A stretch of DNA of 64,000 nucleotides from Acorus gramineus (Eukaryota; Streptophyta; Magnoliopsida; Acorales; Acoraceae). The position numbers were made by a program, and so were the translations under genes. Positions 34,670 to 45,950 of the stretch are shown here, piece after piece. How positions within the stretch are numbered: the first letter of the stretch is position 1; each line of letters starts with the position of its first letter. The notes beneath the pieces are model-generated. The model saw only the letters and a program-made list of their open reading frames with translations, had not been told where the DNA came from and made no database searches. The stretch covers positions 1,116,001 to 1,180,000 of the forward strand of contig JAUJYN010000020.1 in the NCBI GenBank assembly GCA_030737835.1, read 5' to 3'.

Positions 34670-37036
34670 TGTAACGCCTTTGTATTTTTAGCCTTATATA
34701 TTTATTTTAAATATATAAATGAAATTTTAATTGAAATTTAATTATTTCATTTTTTTGATTTGGCGGTAGGCCTAAATGGGTCCAATTTGATTTATAATTA
34801 TAAAAATTATAAATTGATGTTGAAATATTTATTTTATATTTTTTTGGAGATCTTTATAGTCTCAAGATATTTTGGTTGAAATTTGGTGAGAGTCGGAGTT
34901 CGAAAAATTATGTTTTTAGAATTTTGTGTTAAGTTATTGGGCCCAGGGATCTGGTTGCGAATCCAGAATACCTTTTAATAGGCATCAGGGATCTGTTTGT
35001 AAATCGGATAGGGATCTGTCTGTAAATTGGATAACGACCTACTTGTAAACCCGTAATACTTGAGGGGTCGTTTTGTAATTTGGTAAAAACCCCTTTTATA
35101 TAACAAGTTTTGGGTTAGGGTTTGCATCAGAATTCTCATGAGGCATGAAGGGTGTGGATCACCTAGCTCTACCCGTCAAGCACTACAAGGTGATAAATAT
35201 TTCTTTATTGATTTTTATTGTTTAGTGTTTCAATTTAGTTTGGTTAGGAGATGATTGTGTCAATTGATTGTTTGGGGAAGAAGTTGATGGGATTAGGGTT
35301 AAAGTTTGATTGATTTTAAATAGATAATGTTTTTATTATATTTTAATGGATCTCAAAGGATTTCTTAAGATCAAACTAGATTTATTGGTTTTGGGATTTA
35401 AGGGTTATTTTCGGGTTGATTGTATACCTGATCATTAAATCGTATTTTTGACCGTGGAGGGATCGTTTCTGGGAAAATTGTATTTCACAAACGGAAATAG
35501 ATTTTGAAAATATCTTTCCAATGAATCATCCAATTTAGAGTTACAGGTAGAAAGTTATGAATTTTCAAAGATTTCTGTGCAGTTTCCTATAATTTAAATA
35601 TTTTGCTTAATGACAAAGTTTGATGAATTTTAGAGATTAAAGAGATCCCAAATGGATGTTTAATGAGTATAATTTTATTTGTGGGTTTTGATGATTTTAT
35701 TGATCTTGGTGATTCAAATTGGATCTTAAATCAATTAATTTGGTTTAGTGGGATCAATGAATATTAATTGAATATTATTGTTATTTGGATGTAAATTGAT
35801 TGGATTGAGTTATTTGAATCATTGGAGTTGTAGTTGAGCATCATCGGATTTGTCTAAATATTTATTCGAGGATTGATCGATTATATGGGCCTTATGAATT
35901 AAATGGATACTGATTATCTGATAATTGTGAATATATGAATACTTTAATATTTATTTGGAATTAGGATTTTTGTTAGGCCTTTAAGGTGAGTTGCGAATTG
36001 TAGGTCTATTTGGTACGGGCTCTTGGGATTATTGGGCGGAGTGTTGTTGTAAGTTGTTTGTCAGTTGTTTGTCATGATTGAATGATTTTCTTATTTATTG
36101 ATTTCATAATTGTTATGCTAGGTTATCCACGTGCGAGTGTGTAGCGTTCATGCACGTGCATCGGTTTGTATTGCGTGGAGTGGAGGTGAGTGGACTTGAG
36201 TTTCATATGTAGTTTCAAAAGAATATATTATGTATTCATGCTAGGACCATCTATTTTGTGGAATATAACTGCTAGTTTTGAAATAAAAATATGAGCATGC
36301 CTTTTATTGAGATATTTATCATGTATTGATTAGTGTGTTGATATTTTTGCATGCTCTATTCTTTTGTGAATTTTAAAAATATGATAGGTTATCAATGCAT
36401 CCATTCCGTCTAGGTGGCTCAGTCTTGGTGGCCAACGTCTAGGTGGGCGTACGTCTACGTGGCCAGGTCCGAGAACGTAGGACCCAAGTCTTTATGGCTA
36501 TATCTACGCGGCCATACCTGTGAAAGGCCCCGCGAGCTAGGTGCTGCAAAGACAGACATGCGTGTTCGTGGTGTTGCATGCATCATGTTGGATAGGATTT
36601 GTGTGCGTGTGTATATATATTATTGCATGTCTTGGTGGCCTTGTTGTATATTTATTTTTTTGATATATTACATGTTTGTGTAGACATATTACGATATTGA
36701 TATTTTGAATATAAATGTACTAACGGGATGATGATGGTCCATTCACTGAGCGTGTTGTAGCTCACCCCTCTCTTCCCAACCTTTCAGATTAGCTGTTGGT
36801 GGTTGTCGATCTCGTTAAGGCGTTGGAGGTTGAAGCTCGTATTTTATTTCCGGAGCACTAGACTTGTGTAAAAGGTGTTGATCATTTCTTTGGCATGTAG
36901 AGGACCCATATGTATGATAGTGTGGATATATAAATTTAGTTGTTCCCCATGTATATTGAATTTGTGTTGGATTTTGGCCTTGACCATATATGTATAATTA
37001 TGGTGATGTATTCATATGTTCTCTGGATGAAAACAA

Positions 37037-37075
<39 letters not shown>

Positions 37076-37153
37076 CTCTGAGATTCGAGGAATTTAGTTA
37101 ACGCACCCGGATTTCACGCTTCAAAACGGAGCCGTGGATTTGGGGGTGTTACA
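34670..37153 (+). repeat. 3' LTR of element C (2484 bp)
   Basis: It runs from TGTAACGCC to GTGTTACA. It differs from the 5' LTR by scattered substitutions and carries a (TA)n run at 37041-37072. Confidence 0.93.
37041..37072 (+). repeat. (TA)n microsatellite
   Basis: Sixteen uninterrupted TA dinucleotides near the end of the element C 3' LTR, in the part missing from the 5' LTR. Confidence 0.95.
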
Positions 37154-37847
37154 GGGCTCCCATCCGTAGGTACCACCAATGCGTTCGGAAACGTATTGAT
37201 CGTGGGAGTATACCAGGTAGAGGCTACCCAGGAGAGGGCTAACGAATGATATTGCGAGTGTGGAATCGTTCTCCCCTTCGTTGGATCCGATGTAGGAACT
37301 TCCCGGCGTTGGAAAAGCTGTCCTGACAGAGGGCTCCCATCCGTAGGTACCACCGAGGCGTTCGGAAGCGTACTGATCGTGGGAGTATACTAGGTAGTGA
37401 CTACCCGGAGAAAGGGCTACCGGTGGACCAAGGGTGTAGAGGAGTCTAATCTCTCCAAAAGTCCTATGTCACCTCTAAGGGGTGAGGGTGAGGATGAGGT
37501 GAAGACACGTCACCGCGTGACCCATTCGTTGTTAGTCCGTTCCCAAAGTTGCTGGGTCCGGTTGTGTATCGATGTTCAAAGACATCGTTGGGCAGTTATC
37601 TAGATGTAGATGATCCAGTAGTGTTGTGTAGACCAGTAATTCCGGGTCTCGTCGACCAACGGTATGGTCTCTCCCCAAGAGACCCAAGAGTCTCCCTCCG
37701 GGAGTGAGGGTGAGGGTGAGGTTGGTGATTCAGTAGTGTTGTGTGGACCAGTAATTCCGCGTCTCTTCGACCAACGGTATGGTCTCTCCCCAAAAGTCCC
37801 AAGAGTCTTCCTCCGGGAGTGAGGGTGAGGTTGGTCGCGCCGCCGCG
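37154..37847 (+). repeat. B-type LTR, plus strand, right piece (3' end lost)
   Basis: It begins with the second GGGCT and continues the LTR of 29028-31633 through a second GACAGAGGGCTCCC module and a duplicated GACCAACGGTATGGTCTCTCC stretch (about 37650 and 37770). It stops at GCCGCCGCG, about 0.5 kb before the normal LTR end, where a new LTR start follows. Confidence 0.85.
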
Positions 37848-40800
37848 TGTTGTGCCTGTGTCATTTGGAGCACTCTGATTGAAAATTTGGCTACATAATT
37901 TTTTTCCTCGAAGTTATGTATTTCCAATTTAGTATTTGGATTTGATTTTGTTAAAATCCAAGATGAAGAGGTTTAAATATGATTTTATTATGAGATGTCC
38001 AGTTTTGAGTTAGCTTTCGTACAAAAGTGGAATTAGATCAACTGGATTCTTGTAGTAAAAGTTATGGGTATTTTTCCAAGTATACCCCGGGGAGGGAAAT
38101 TCTGGCAGCAGCCCTGTTCAATGTTTAGCTCAGATTTCGGAATAGCTAGAGGGATTATTTGATCTTGACATAAACATGAAAGTTGTAGATAATCTTCTTG
38201 GCTTTCCAACGGAATTGGAATTGTGCAATTCGGAGCTATATTGAGGAAGTTATGGCTGTTCTAGTGAAGCATGTACAGAATTTCTAAGTCAGGGATGAAA
38301 TGGTCATTTCCATCCCTCTTTTAGATATTTATGTGCCCCAAAATCTCTCTCTCTCTCTCTCTTCCCCTCCCATTCCCCACGTCTAACTCATCTTGGTCTC
38401 TCTTCGTCTCTTTCAAAGCCCCCCCAAGGTGTTTGTTTTAATTCCCCAAAGAGAAGGAGAAGGTGGAGGAGGAAGTGATGGTGAGTGTTTGTGTAGGTGT
38501 TGTTGTTGTTGTGATCTCCTCTCTCTCAAGCACCCTCTCATATCTTGTTCTCCCCCCTCCCCCTGATTTTCAGCCAATGGAGGGCTGAGGAGGTGGAGTC
38601 CTGGTGCCATTTCGAGCCACTCACAAAAATTTCATCGAATTCCGGTAACGTTTTAGAAAATTTGGCAGTTCCGAATCGTATCCGGGTTTTGACCGATTTT
38701 GGAATGTCAAAGGGTGACTTGACCAAGTCAAGAAGACTTGGACCAAGTCAAAGTTGACCATTGACTTGGTCAAGGGCTTTTGTTTTTTTGTGTGGTTGGG
38801 TTGACTCAAAGTCAAGCCTCACCAACCCTTTTTTTTCTCATAAATGTGTGTGTGTGTGTGTGAGTGTAGTGTGTGTGTGTGTGGAGAACTATTGGTGGGC
38901 GTCCCCTTCAATCCCCATCTCCCTCTCCCTCTCACTCACTCCTTCACTCCCTCTTCTTTGTTGGTGCCAAATAGAGGTAGTAAAAGAAGAAGAAGAAGAA
39001 AGACCTAGAAAGGAAAAGAGAAGGTATGTGTGTGTGCAATCCTTGTGTGTTGTTTGTTCTTGTTTCCCCTCTCTCTAACTCCCTCTCATGCCTCTTCCCC
39101 ACCCCTATTTTCAGCCATTTAAGGGCTTGAAGAGTGGCTGAGAAGGTGGTGGTGTTGGTGGTGGTGGTTTGGTGCGCAAAGGGCACCCGAGTTTCCCCCT
39201 TTTCTTTCCCCTCCTTTTTGGTAAGTTCTCCTCCTCCCTTAGCTTGTTTAGATGATTGTTAGGGCTTTTAAGTGTTCAAGCATGCCTTGCATAGGTGGTA
39301 GGGGGAGTGGGAGGGCTGAGGAGGGGGTGGGAGGGGTTCGGGCGCGCGCGCGGGGCCATCCGCCCGCGCAGAGGGGCGCTGGCGCGCTGGCGGGCGCGCT
39401 GGAGGGCGCGCAGGCGCGCGGGGTACTGCGCGGGCACGCGCGAGCGTGTGCGCGCGTGCGGCAGAGCGTCTGGGCGCGCGGGCAGGCGTGCAGTAGAGTG
39501 CCAAGGGTGCTGGGGTGAGTGCGTGCGTGCGTATGTGTGCGTGCGTGCGTGCGTATGCGTGCGTGCGCGTGCGGGGGGGCATGCGTGTGGCTGCCCGAGG
39601 GTTCGGGTAGGTGTCGGGGCACTCGGACTCGCGTGCGTACGTGCGTGCTCGCATGCGTGCGAGCCCGTATGCATGCTTGTCTGAGTTTTAGGCATTTCTA
39701 GTAAATTTCATGTACATTTGTGTAGTTTACTCACCATATTGAATGCCCATGTCTTGCAGATCTTGGTGAATGGTCACGCAACGACCCGGGTTGCGGTGAG
39801 TGGGTCAATCCAACCCAGTAGGGAGGCGTTCGATGCACGTAGGCGTGCATTGCCCTCCCCTGGGGCACCATAACTGCATATTAACTTGTGTGAATGAAAA
39901 CCTATGTAAATGCATGTTTTGCTATGATGTAACCATGCCATGTTAGACATTATATGCTATGGATATACATCCATGTATCATGTATAGAGGCCCATACATG
40001 CCTAGACACCATGTCCCATGCTTGAAAAGCCTTGATCTATGCATGTTTCCCATTTAGTTTAATTTAATTAAATCAAAATGAGATTATGTTGGTATAAGCA
40101 TGCCTTAGAAAATATTATAACCTTGTTATTATAATATATGTTTCTCCGCATCTTAGTTATGCGCCCTGGAGGAATTCTTGAGAATTCATTACTTTAGTAG
40201 TGTTAGTAATCGTTGTCGACGGATCCAAGAGGATCGTATCCATGAGAGTAGGTTGTTTTCTCCCCTTCGTTGGATCCGAGTAGGGACTCCCCGGCGTTGG
40301 GAAAGCTGTCCTGACAGAGGGCTCCCATCCGTAGGTACCACCGATGCGTTCGGAGGGTACTGATCGTGGGAGTATACTAGGTAGAGGCTGCGCGGGGGAA
40401 AGGACTACCGGTGGACCAAGGGTGGAGAGCAGTCTAGTCTGTCCCAAAAGGCCCATGTCACCCCTAAAGGGTGAGGGTGAGGGTGAGGTGGGTCGGCGAT
40501 GTTACGACCCACTAGCTTGTACAGTTACTCCCGTTTAGGGACTTTAATTATTTTAAGGTTAATATGAGTTGTGTTGCATAGATTGTGCCATTCACTGAGC
40601 GTGTGGCTCACCCCTCGCATATTCTTTTCCTCCAGTTGTTACTGAGTCGGATCTGAAGGAGGAGCTCCCCGAGGCATCACATCAGTAGCGGAGCAGCGTT
40701 CACGTTTTGGGTTCTGCGAGTGAGAGGCCATCAGCATCCCCTTCTTTGCTTGTATGTATTGTTATCCGTGCTTGGGCACAACACTTGTATATGGATGTCT

Positions 40801-41038
40801 TTTTTTTATATTGGCTCTCACAGGACAGTTGATTATGTATTCTGGTCTGTAATATGTCTTTGAATTACAGACTCAGTCGTTTAAGCTTTCGCTATATGTA
40901 TATATATTATGTCAGCTACATTATTGATTGTGTTGTCATTTTCGATGTTGTTTAGAGTCTTTTATTGATCTCCTGTATGGATTGCTGATATTATATATAT
41001 TTGCCACGTATCGGGGACGGCCGCCCTGGGGCGTGCCA
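37848..41038 (+). repeat. Mosaic LTR: B-type 5' part fused to A-type 3' part
   Basis: It starts TGTTGTGCCTGTGTCATTTGG, the variant B start also seen (complemented) at 59790, and follows B to about 38597. At GGTGGAG|TCCTGGTGCC it switches to sequence matching A-type LTRs from about their 160th base, then runs to CCCTGGGGCGTGCCA at 41038. The stretch contains two successive copies of the splice-motif region (38470-38580 and 39020-39120). No target duplication is visible. Confidence 0.8.
38341..38361 (+). repeat. (CT)n microsatellite in LTR
   Basis: A short CT-dinucleotide run. B-type LTRs repeatedly have CT or GA runs at this position (29474, 46407, 59264). Confidence 0.8.
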
Positions 41039-41218
41039 GATAGTCCAACATAATCGTAACCATCCGATCTTATCACTTTGAGATACAAAATTTAATTGAA
41101 TCTTAAAAAAGAAAATATTAAAATTTAATTGATCTTAATTTTAATTTTAAAATCTGATTGAATATCTCAGTCATAATGACTTAATAAGATCGGACAGTCA
41201 CGATTGCATTGGACCATC
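41039..41218 (+). repeat. MITE-like hairpin with imperfect 35-bp inverted ends
   Basis: The left end GATAGTCCAACATAATCG and right end CGATTGCATTGGACCATC pair imperfectly, and both arms share CCGATCTTAT and its complement at their inner side. Total length is 180 bp and it is AT-rich between the arms. It directly abuts the preceding LTR end. I see no certain target duplication. Confidence 0.5.
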
Positions 41219-42839
41219 AAATTATCCAACGCGTGTTAGACCTAACTCGGTCTCCCCCCCTTCCCCACCATCAGACAGGTTCTCAGCTACTTCTATACAT
41301 CACCCCTACCAGTACATCCCAAACCTCTCCTGGGTATATAGTCATGGGTAATATCCACATGATTTTGAGATTCATCCTCTTCAAGATATCCTCTACCTTT
41401 GTATGGACAAAGAACCTGAGAATCTCCCTCTCAGAGGGTAAAGAATTATACCTTTTCTTACGGACATGCCTTTCTCGTACAAGAGGTAGAATGAAGAATT
41501 GATCTCCTTATCCGCTAATTAGAAGTTTGTGAACAATTTAGGATCCATTTGGCAATGCGGTGTGGGAGCCCTCATTTGAAAACTCACCCCGTGATCTGAA
41601 AAACATTGTTCTAGGGCGTTAAAAAACTCACCAAAAAATACACATACAACACCACCATTGACATCCAACACAGAAGTCATATTTTTTATTTGTTTATCAC
41701 CCCGCATCCGCCAGCGTCCACCGATGCCACCACCTGAACCAAACACTACCTTATACTAGAATTGGGTGGTCATCAATGTGTCTTAGGAGAGACTAGTTTT
41801 AGTGTACGCGCGATCGCGCGAGTTAATAAATTGCATTTCTAATATGAAAAATAAAGTTTATATTTTTTAGACTTCAAAGTTTATGATGATATCAAAGAGT
41901 CAAGGACACAAACGAATAATGTTATTTCTGATATGAAATACTAAATTGTGGAGAACGTCTTAGTTCATAAGACACATTAAGACAGTGTATACATACTTAT
42001 TATTTTGGGCTTATAAATAAGTAAAATAAAATTTTACCAAGTAACATCAGAAGTGAAGAAAATTTCTTTTGTGCCTAAATGTCTGTTGTCTTTGGAGTAT
42101 TAATCTATATAATTTAATTTTTGGGGAATGCGGTTCAAAGACTTTAATAAAGAAGGTGTAACAAAAAATTAAAAAATAAATCGATGTTCTAATATCTAAA
42201 ATTATTATAACATTATATATTTGACTTATTGTCACTTAAATTTAATTATTTTATATGCTAAATTATATTCCTTAAAATATTAATTACCATGATTTCAAAT
42301 CCACATCATTAGAAATAATTAAAATTCTTAATATCTACATCTAAAATATTTAAGAATATATTTATATAATAAGATATCTAATAGCATTTCTTATCGTGTC
42401 CCTACATAATTTCTTAATAGCATTAAAAATAAGGTATCTAATAGCATTTATTGTTATATTTGTACAAAATTTCTTAATAATATTAATGAAATTCTATTTT
42501 TTATGTATTAATACTTTCCTACAACTCTTCGAGGTAGGCTCTTTCGCGTGAAACCACTGATGTTTTACCAAAATTCTCAAACCACAACGCAACCACAATA
42601 TCTAATAGCAAAATATTCAATAGTATTTATGATACTAATAATCAATAAACCAAGATTTAAATTTTTTTATCCAAAGTCAAAATCCAGAGAGAGAGAGAGA
42701 AAGAGACGCAAGAACAAGTGGATACACTTGCTGCGCGAAATAAAAAAGAATTTATAAAAATTTACGAAATCGTTAATTTTATGATCATCAATGTAAATAT
42801 GAAAATGAAAACTGAAACCGTATTAAAGACTTGTCATAA
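41219..42839. other. AT-rich sequence without recognisable gene
   Basis: Only short non-conserved frames occur. A roughly 60-75-bp partial duplication (TAATAGCATTT...AATTTCTTAATA) lies near 42380-42480, and a short GA run near 42688. Confidence 0.6.
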
Positions 42840-43260
42840 ATAAATTTATAGGCTCATATGAAGATATTAAAATATTTATTTTATAATTTTATAGGTATCT
42901 TAATGGTTCAAAAAAAATTAGATAAAATTTCCTAAAATTTAAAGTTCAACAAGTCATGTTTTGAGACCAGGGATTTCGTTATAAATCTTAAAATCTGAAC
43001 AATGGATCTGTTTGTGACACAGATAGAGGTCTGGTTATGAAACTGGTAGAAAATAAGGGTGGAACTTCAAATATCCCCGAAAAGGAGTTTTCAGGGACCT
43101 AGTAATAAATATATGGGATCTGGGGGCCTATCTGCAAGACCATAGAGAAGGACAAAGGTGGCAGATTTTTTCAAGGATCTAGTTATAAATATGAGAAACC
43201 TAGGGGCCTAACTGCAAATAACCAAGCAGGTAAAAAACTTTTTTCTTCATCGTGTTGCTT
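42840..43260 (+). repeat. Diverged relic of an element C-like LTR
   Basis: The succession ATTTATTTTATA, then CCAGGGAT, GGATCTGTTTGT, GATCTAGTTATAAAT and GGGGCCTAACTGCAAAT parallels the order of phrases in element C LTRs (31770-32030). Substitutions and indels are extensive. The boundaries are approximate and no terminus is kept. Confidence 0.45.
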
Positions 43261-44011
43261 TTGGGTATAAAGTATAGATAATATAGGTGTTAGAAAATAG
43301 AATCTAAAATGATAAAACTAAATCAATAAAACAAAAATTCAGATTTATAATTTAAAGTAAGAGAGAAGATGCAGGAGTTGGAGTTGAACCCAATTGGCTT
43401 CGATTGCCCCTAAAATAGAAGCTTATGGAGATGGATAGACTGAATAGGATAGTGGATTAGGGTGGAATGTTATCTTGAGTGATTTGATCTCGATATGATA
43501 TGATGATTCTTCTCTGGATTTCAATCTCTCAAACCCCATGTTTTTAAGGATAGGGTTGTTAACAAATGTCACATTTTTAGGATAATTGTTAAAGTGGTTA
43601 TGCGATCACAACAGACTTCTCAAAAAAAAAAATTAAATCAGATTTCAAAATAAAAAATGGATGAGACCAAATGATATATAATAATTTTTTACAAACAAAA
43701 TTTGATTTTTAATAAAAAAAACATAATCTACTTTTCTTTTCTTTTTTTTCACAATGGGTCCATGTTCTTTCCTTTGTGGTTGTTTCCATTTCTTCTTTGT
43801 TTTGCATAGGCTTATTTGAAATCACCAACCCCCGAGCACTAGGTTGATATGAAAGGGCTTTGGACCAACTCAAGCAAGGTTCATTAGATTACAAGTAGAA
43901 ATCTCAAACTCCAGCTCAATTTGTTTAGGATCCTCTTGACACTGTAATTTGGGTTACGAGGGAAAAATAACAGAGTATCTAGATAGCCTCTTCTACTTCT
44001 TTATTGAATAT
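43261..44011. other. AT-rich sequence without recognisable gene
   Basis: No conserved reading frame, RNA gene or repeat terminus seen. Confidence 0.55.
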
Positions 44012-44594
44012 CTAAATTTACATTTTTTATATGTTTGGAATGCACAGTGTATGCAGAATAGTATCAGACTGTCATGATTTTTTAGCTCATGTTTGATTGG
44101 AGAATTAAGAGTGGAATAAGAGAGAACGTGGAATAGTGATAAAATGGGTGTTTGGAAGATTGAAAAAATTAAGAATTTGTAAGCCAGAATTAACTGATAT
44201 AAAGTGGTATAATTATTCTTGTTATCCCAGAAAATTAAGTTGTTCCAGATTATTCAACTCATTTAAATATGTGAACCACATAATCAAATCAATTATCATC
44301 ATCTCTCATAAATTATGGTACCGATATGTAAACATACATTTTTATATGTTTGGCTTGCACAGTATATGTAGAATAGTCTAGCCAACAGTCATGATCCTTT
44401 AGCTCATGTTTGGTTGGAGAATTGGAGAGGAATAAATGAGGATAAGGTGAAATAGTGATAGAATGGATGTTTGGAAGGCTGAAAAAAAATAATGTGTCAG
44501 AAATAACTAATATAAAGTGGTATAATTATTCATGTTACCTTCTAAAATTAAGTTATTCCAAGTTATTTAACTCATTTGAATACGTAGATCACAC

Positions 44595-44602
44595 AGTCAA
44601 AT
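44595..44602 (+). repeat. 8-bp target duplication AGTCAAAT (left)
   Basis: AGTCAAAT precedes CAGTGTTC and is repeated at 45611-45618 after GAACACTG. Confidence 0.93.
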
Positions 44603-45610
44603 CAGTGTTCTGATATGTGGTATGTGGTTTGCGTGCAGCTAAGGTACCGCACAGAGTATATGCGATATGCGGGAGTATATGTGATTTTGTAATTTTATTA
44701 ATATAAAAAAATTTTATGGTGATTATTTTCAAGGAAGTTCATTAGATCACTTTAGTTTAAAATTTAAATGATACAAACTATTTACAATCATACAAGTTGT
44801 GGAAACATAATAAAAATTCTACATGAAAACATATATATTCAATCGTATTTGTGTCAGTTTTTAGACACATTTATGAAATATTTATAATGTGAGGATTTGA
44901 ACTATTAGCACAAATTTATATTACATGATATCCGAGATCTCATCTAATAAATCCATCAGTCCCAACTTAATATGCTTGTTAATCCAATTTATTAACATGA
45001 ATAGTGGGCCCCACGTGTTTCTTAAGGTGACACGTAAATGAAAACGTGTAAGCTGCAATTCACCAAAAACACATTTCTTTAAGATGGAGAAGGATAGAGA
45101 GACTGAGAGAGAGAGACATCAGAGACAGGCAGGCAGAGAAATAGAGAGAGAGGCAGAGAGATATGAGGGAGAGAGGCAGAGATATTAGATGAGAGAGATC
45201 ATGGAGAAAGTGAGATGAGAGCTAGAGAGATTTTCAGAAGATGAATTGACTAAGAAAATCTAAAGAAGGCACTGAAGATGATCTGAAGAAGGAGTTGAAG
45301 ATCTGAAGGAGCTGAAGAAGATCTCAAGTCGGGCTGATGAAGGTGTCGATGAAGGAGGAGGAATCAATTAGGGCCGGCAGCTATGTTTCATTTGCTTTTA
45401 TTGTTGTTTTTTTGTTCAAGTTGCAAACGGGTCGGGCAGACTAAATGGGTCATCCCGACCCGTTTAAAAAATATATTCTTGTGCGCCGCTTAAGCTGGCG
45501 CACATGCAGGATCAGGTCGCATATGCAGCCCAAACCCGCATATGAGTGCTTTTTGCCCCCAGGCGGTGCGGTCACCTATGCGGTCGCACGGGCCGTATAT
45601 CCGAACACTG
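44603..45610 (+). mobile_element. Non-autonomous hAT-like DNA transposon (1008 bp)
   Basis: The ends are CAGTGTTC and GAACACTG, perfect inverted 8-mers followed by a partly paired stretch (GATATG against GATATACG). The 8-bp target duplication is the hAT hallmark. GCGGT/GCATATG-type motifs recur near both ends, as subterminal repeats do in hAT elements. The interior has a GA-rich stretch (45080-45240) and an AAGATCTGAAG-type repeat region (45280-45340) but no transposase frame, so it would depend on a partner in trans. Confidence 0.85.
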
Positions 45611-45945
45611 AGTCAAATCAACAGTTATCACCTCTTATAAATAAGGGTATCGATGTGTAAACAAATATTTTTATATGTTTGGATTGCATAATGTATGCAG
45701 AATAGTATACCAGACTGTCATGATCCTTTAGCCCATGTTTGACTGAGGAATTGGGAATGAAATAAATGAGGATTAGGTAAAATAGTGATAAAATGGGTGA
45801 TTGGAAGACTGAAAAAATAATTTGTATGCTAGAATTAATTAGTATAAAATAATATAATTATTCATTTTACCCCTTAATTAAAATTAAGTTATTTCATGTT
45901 ATTTAGTTCATTTGAAAATGTGACATGACCGTCGAATCAACAGTT

Positions 45946-45950
45946 ATGAC
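45946..45950 (+). repeat. Target site duplication ATGAC (left)
   Basis: ATGAC occurs immediately before the LTR start and again at 49603-49607. Confidence 0.93.

Larger units (their letters stand above)
31634..37153 (+). mobile_element. Element C: internally deleted LTR retrotransposon, non-autonomous
   Basis: The 5520-bp element has termini TGTAACG and GTTACA and a perfect 5-bp duplication, typical of Ty3/gypsy. The 5' LTR lacks its last roughly 154 bases. The primer site, gag and pol are absent; 689 bp of interior and a purine tract remain before a full 3' LTR. The interior is a degenerate tandem repeat, a trait known from 3' untranslated regions of Tat-lineage elements. Lineage assignment is therefore tentative. 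Confidence 0.92.
44012..45950 (+). repeat. Tandem repeat, about 300-bp unit, three copies (two carry insertions)
   Basis: Copies start near 44012, 44326 and 45655, each with TTTTTATATGTTTGG, GCAGAATAGT, CATGATCCTTTAGC, ATAGTGATAAAATGGGTG and AAGTGGTATAATTATTC-like phrases. Copy 2 is split by a hAT-like transposon (44603-45610). Copy 3 is split by a solo LTR and resumes at 49603 with ATGACCTCTTATAAAT. Coding potential is absent. Confidence 0.8.

Noticed and set aside
38545..38757. Frames over B-type and A-type LTR 5' regions (also 5687-5935, 17007-17266)
   Set aside because: They recur only because LTRs are repeated; substitutions do not follow codons and no domain is present.
41519..41746. 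75-codon minus-strand frame starting MFGSGGGIGG
   Set aside because: No domain is recognised, and the sequence around it looks like degenerate repeat DNA with GGATCCATTTGG and CCAAACACTACC edges.
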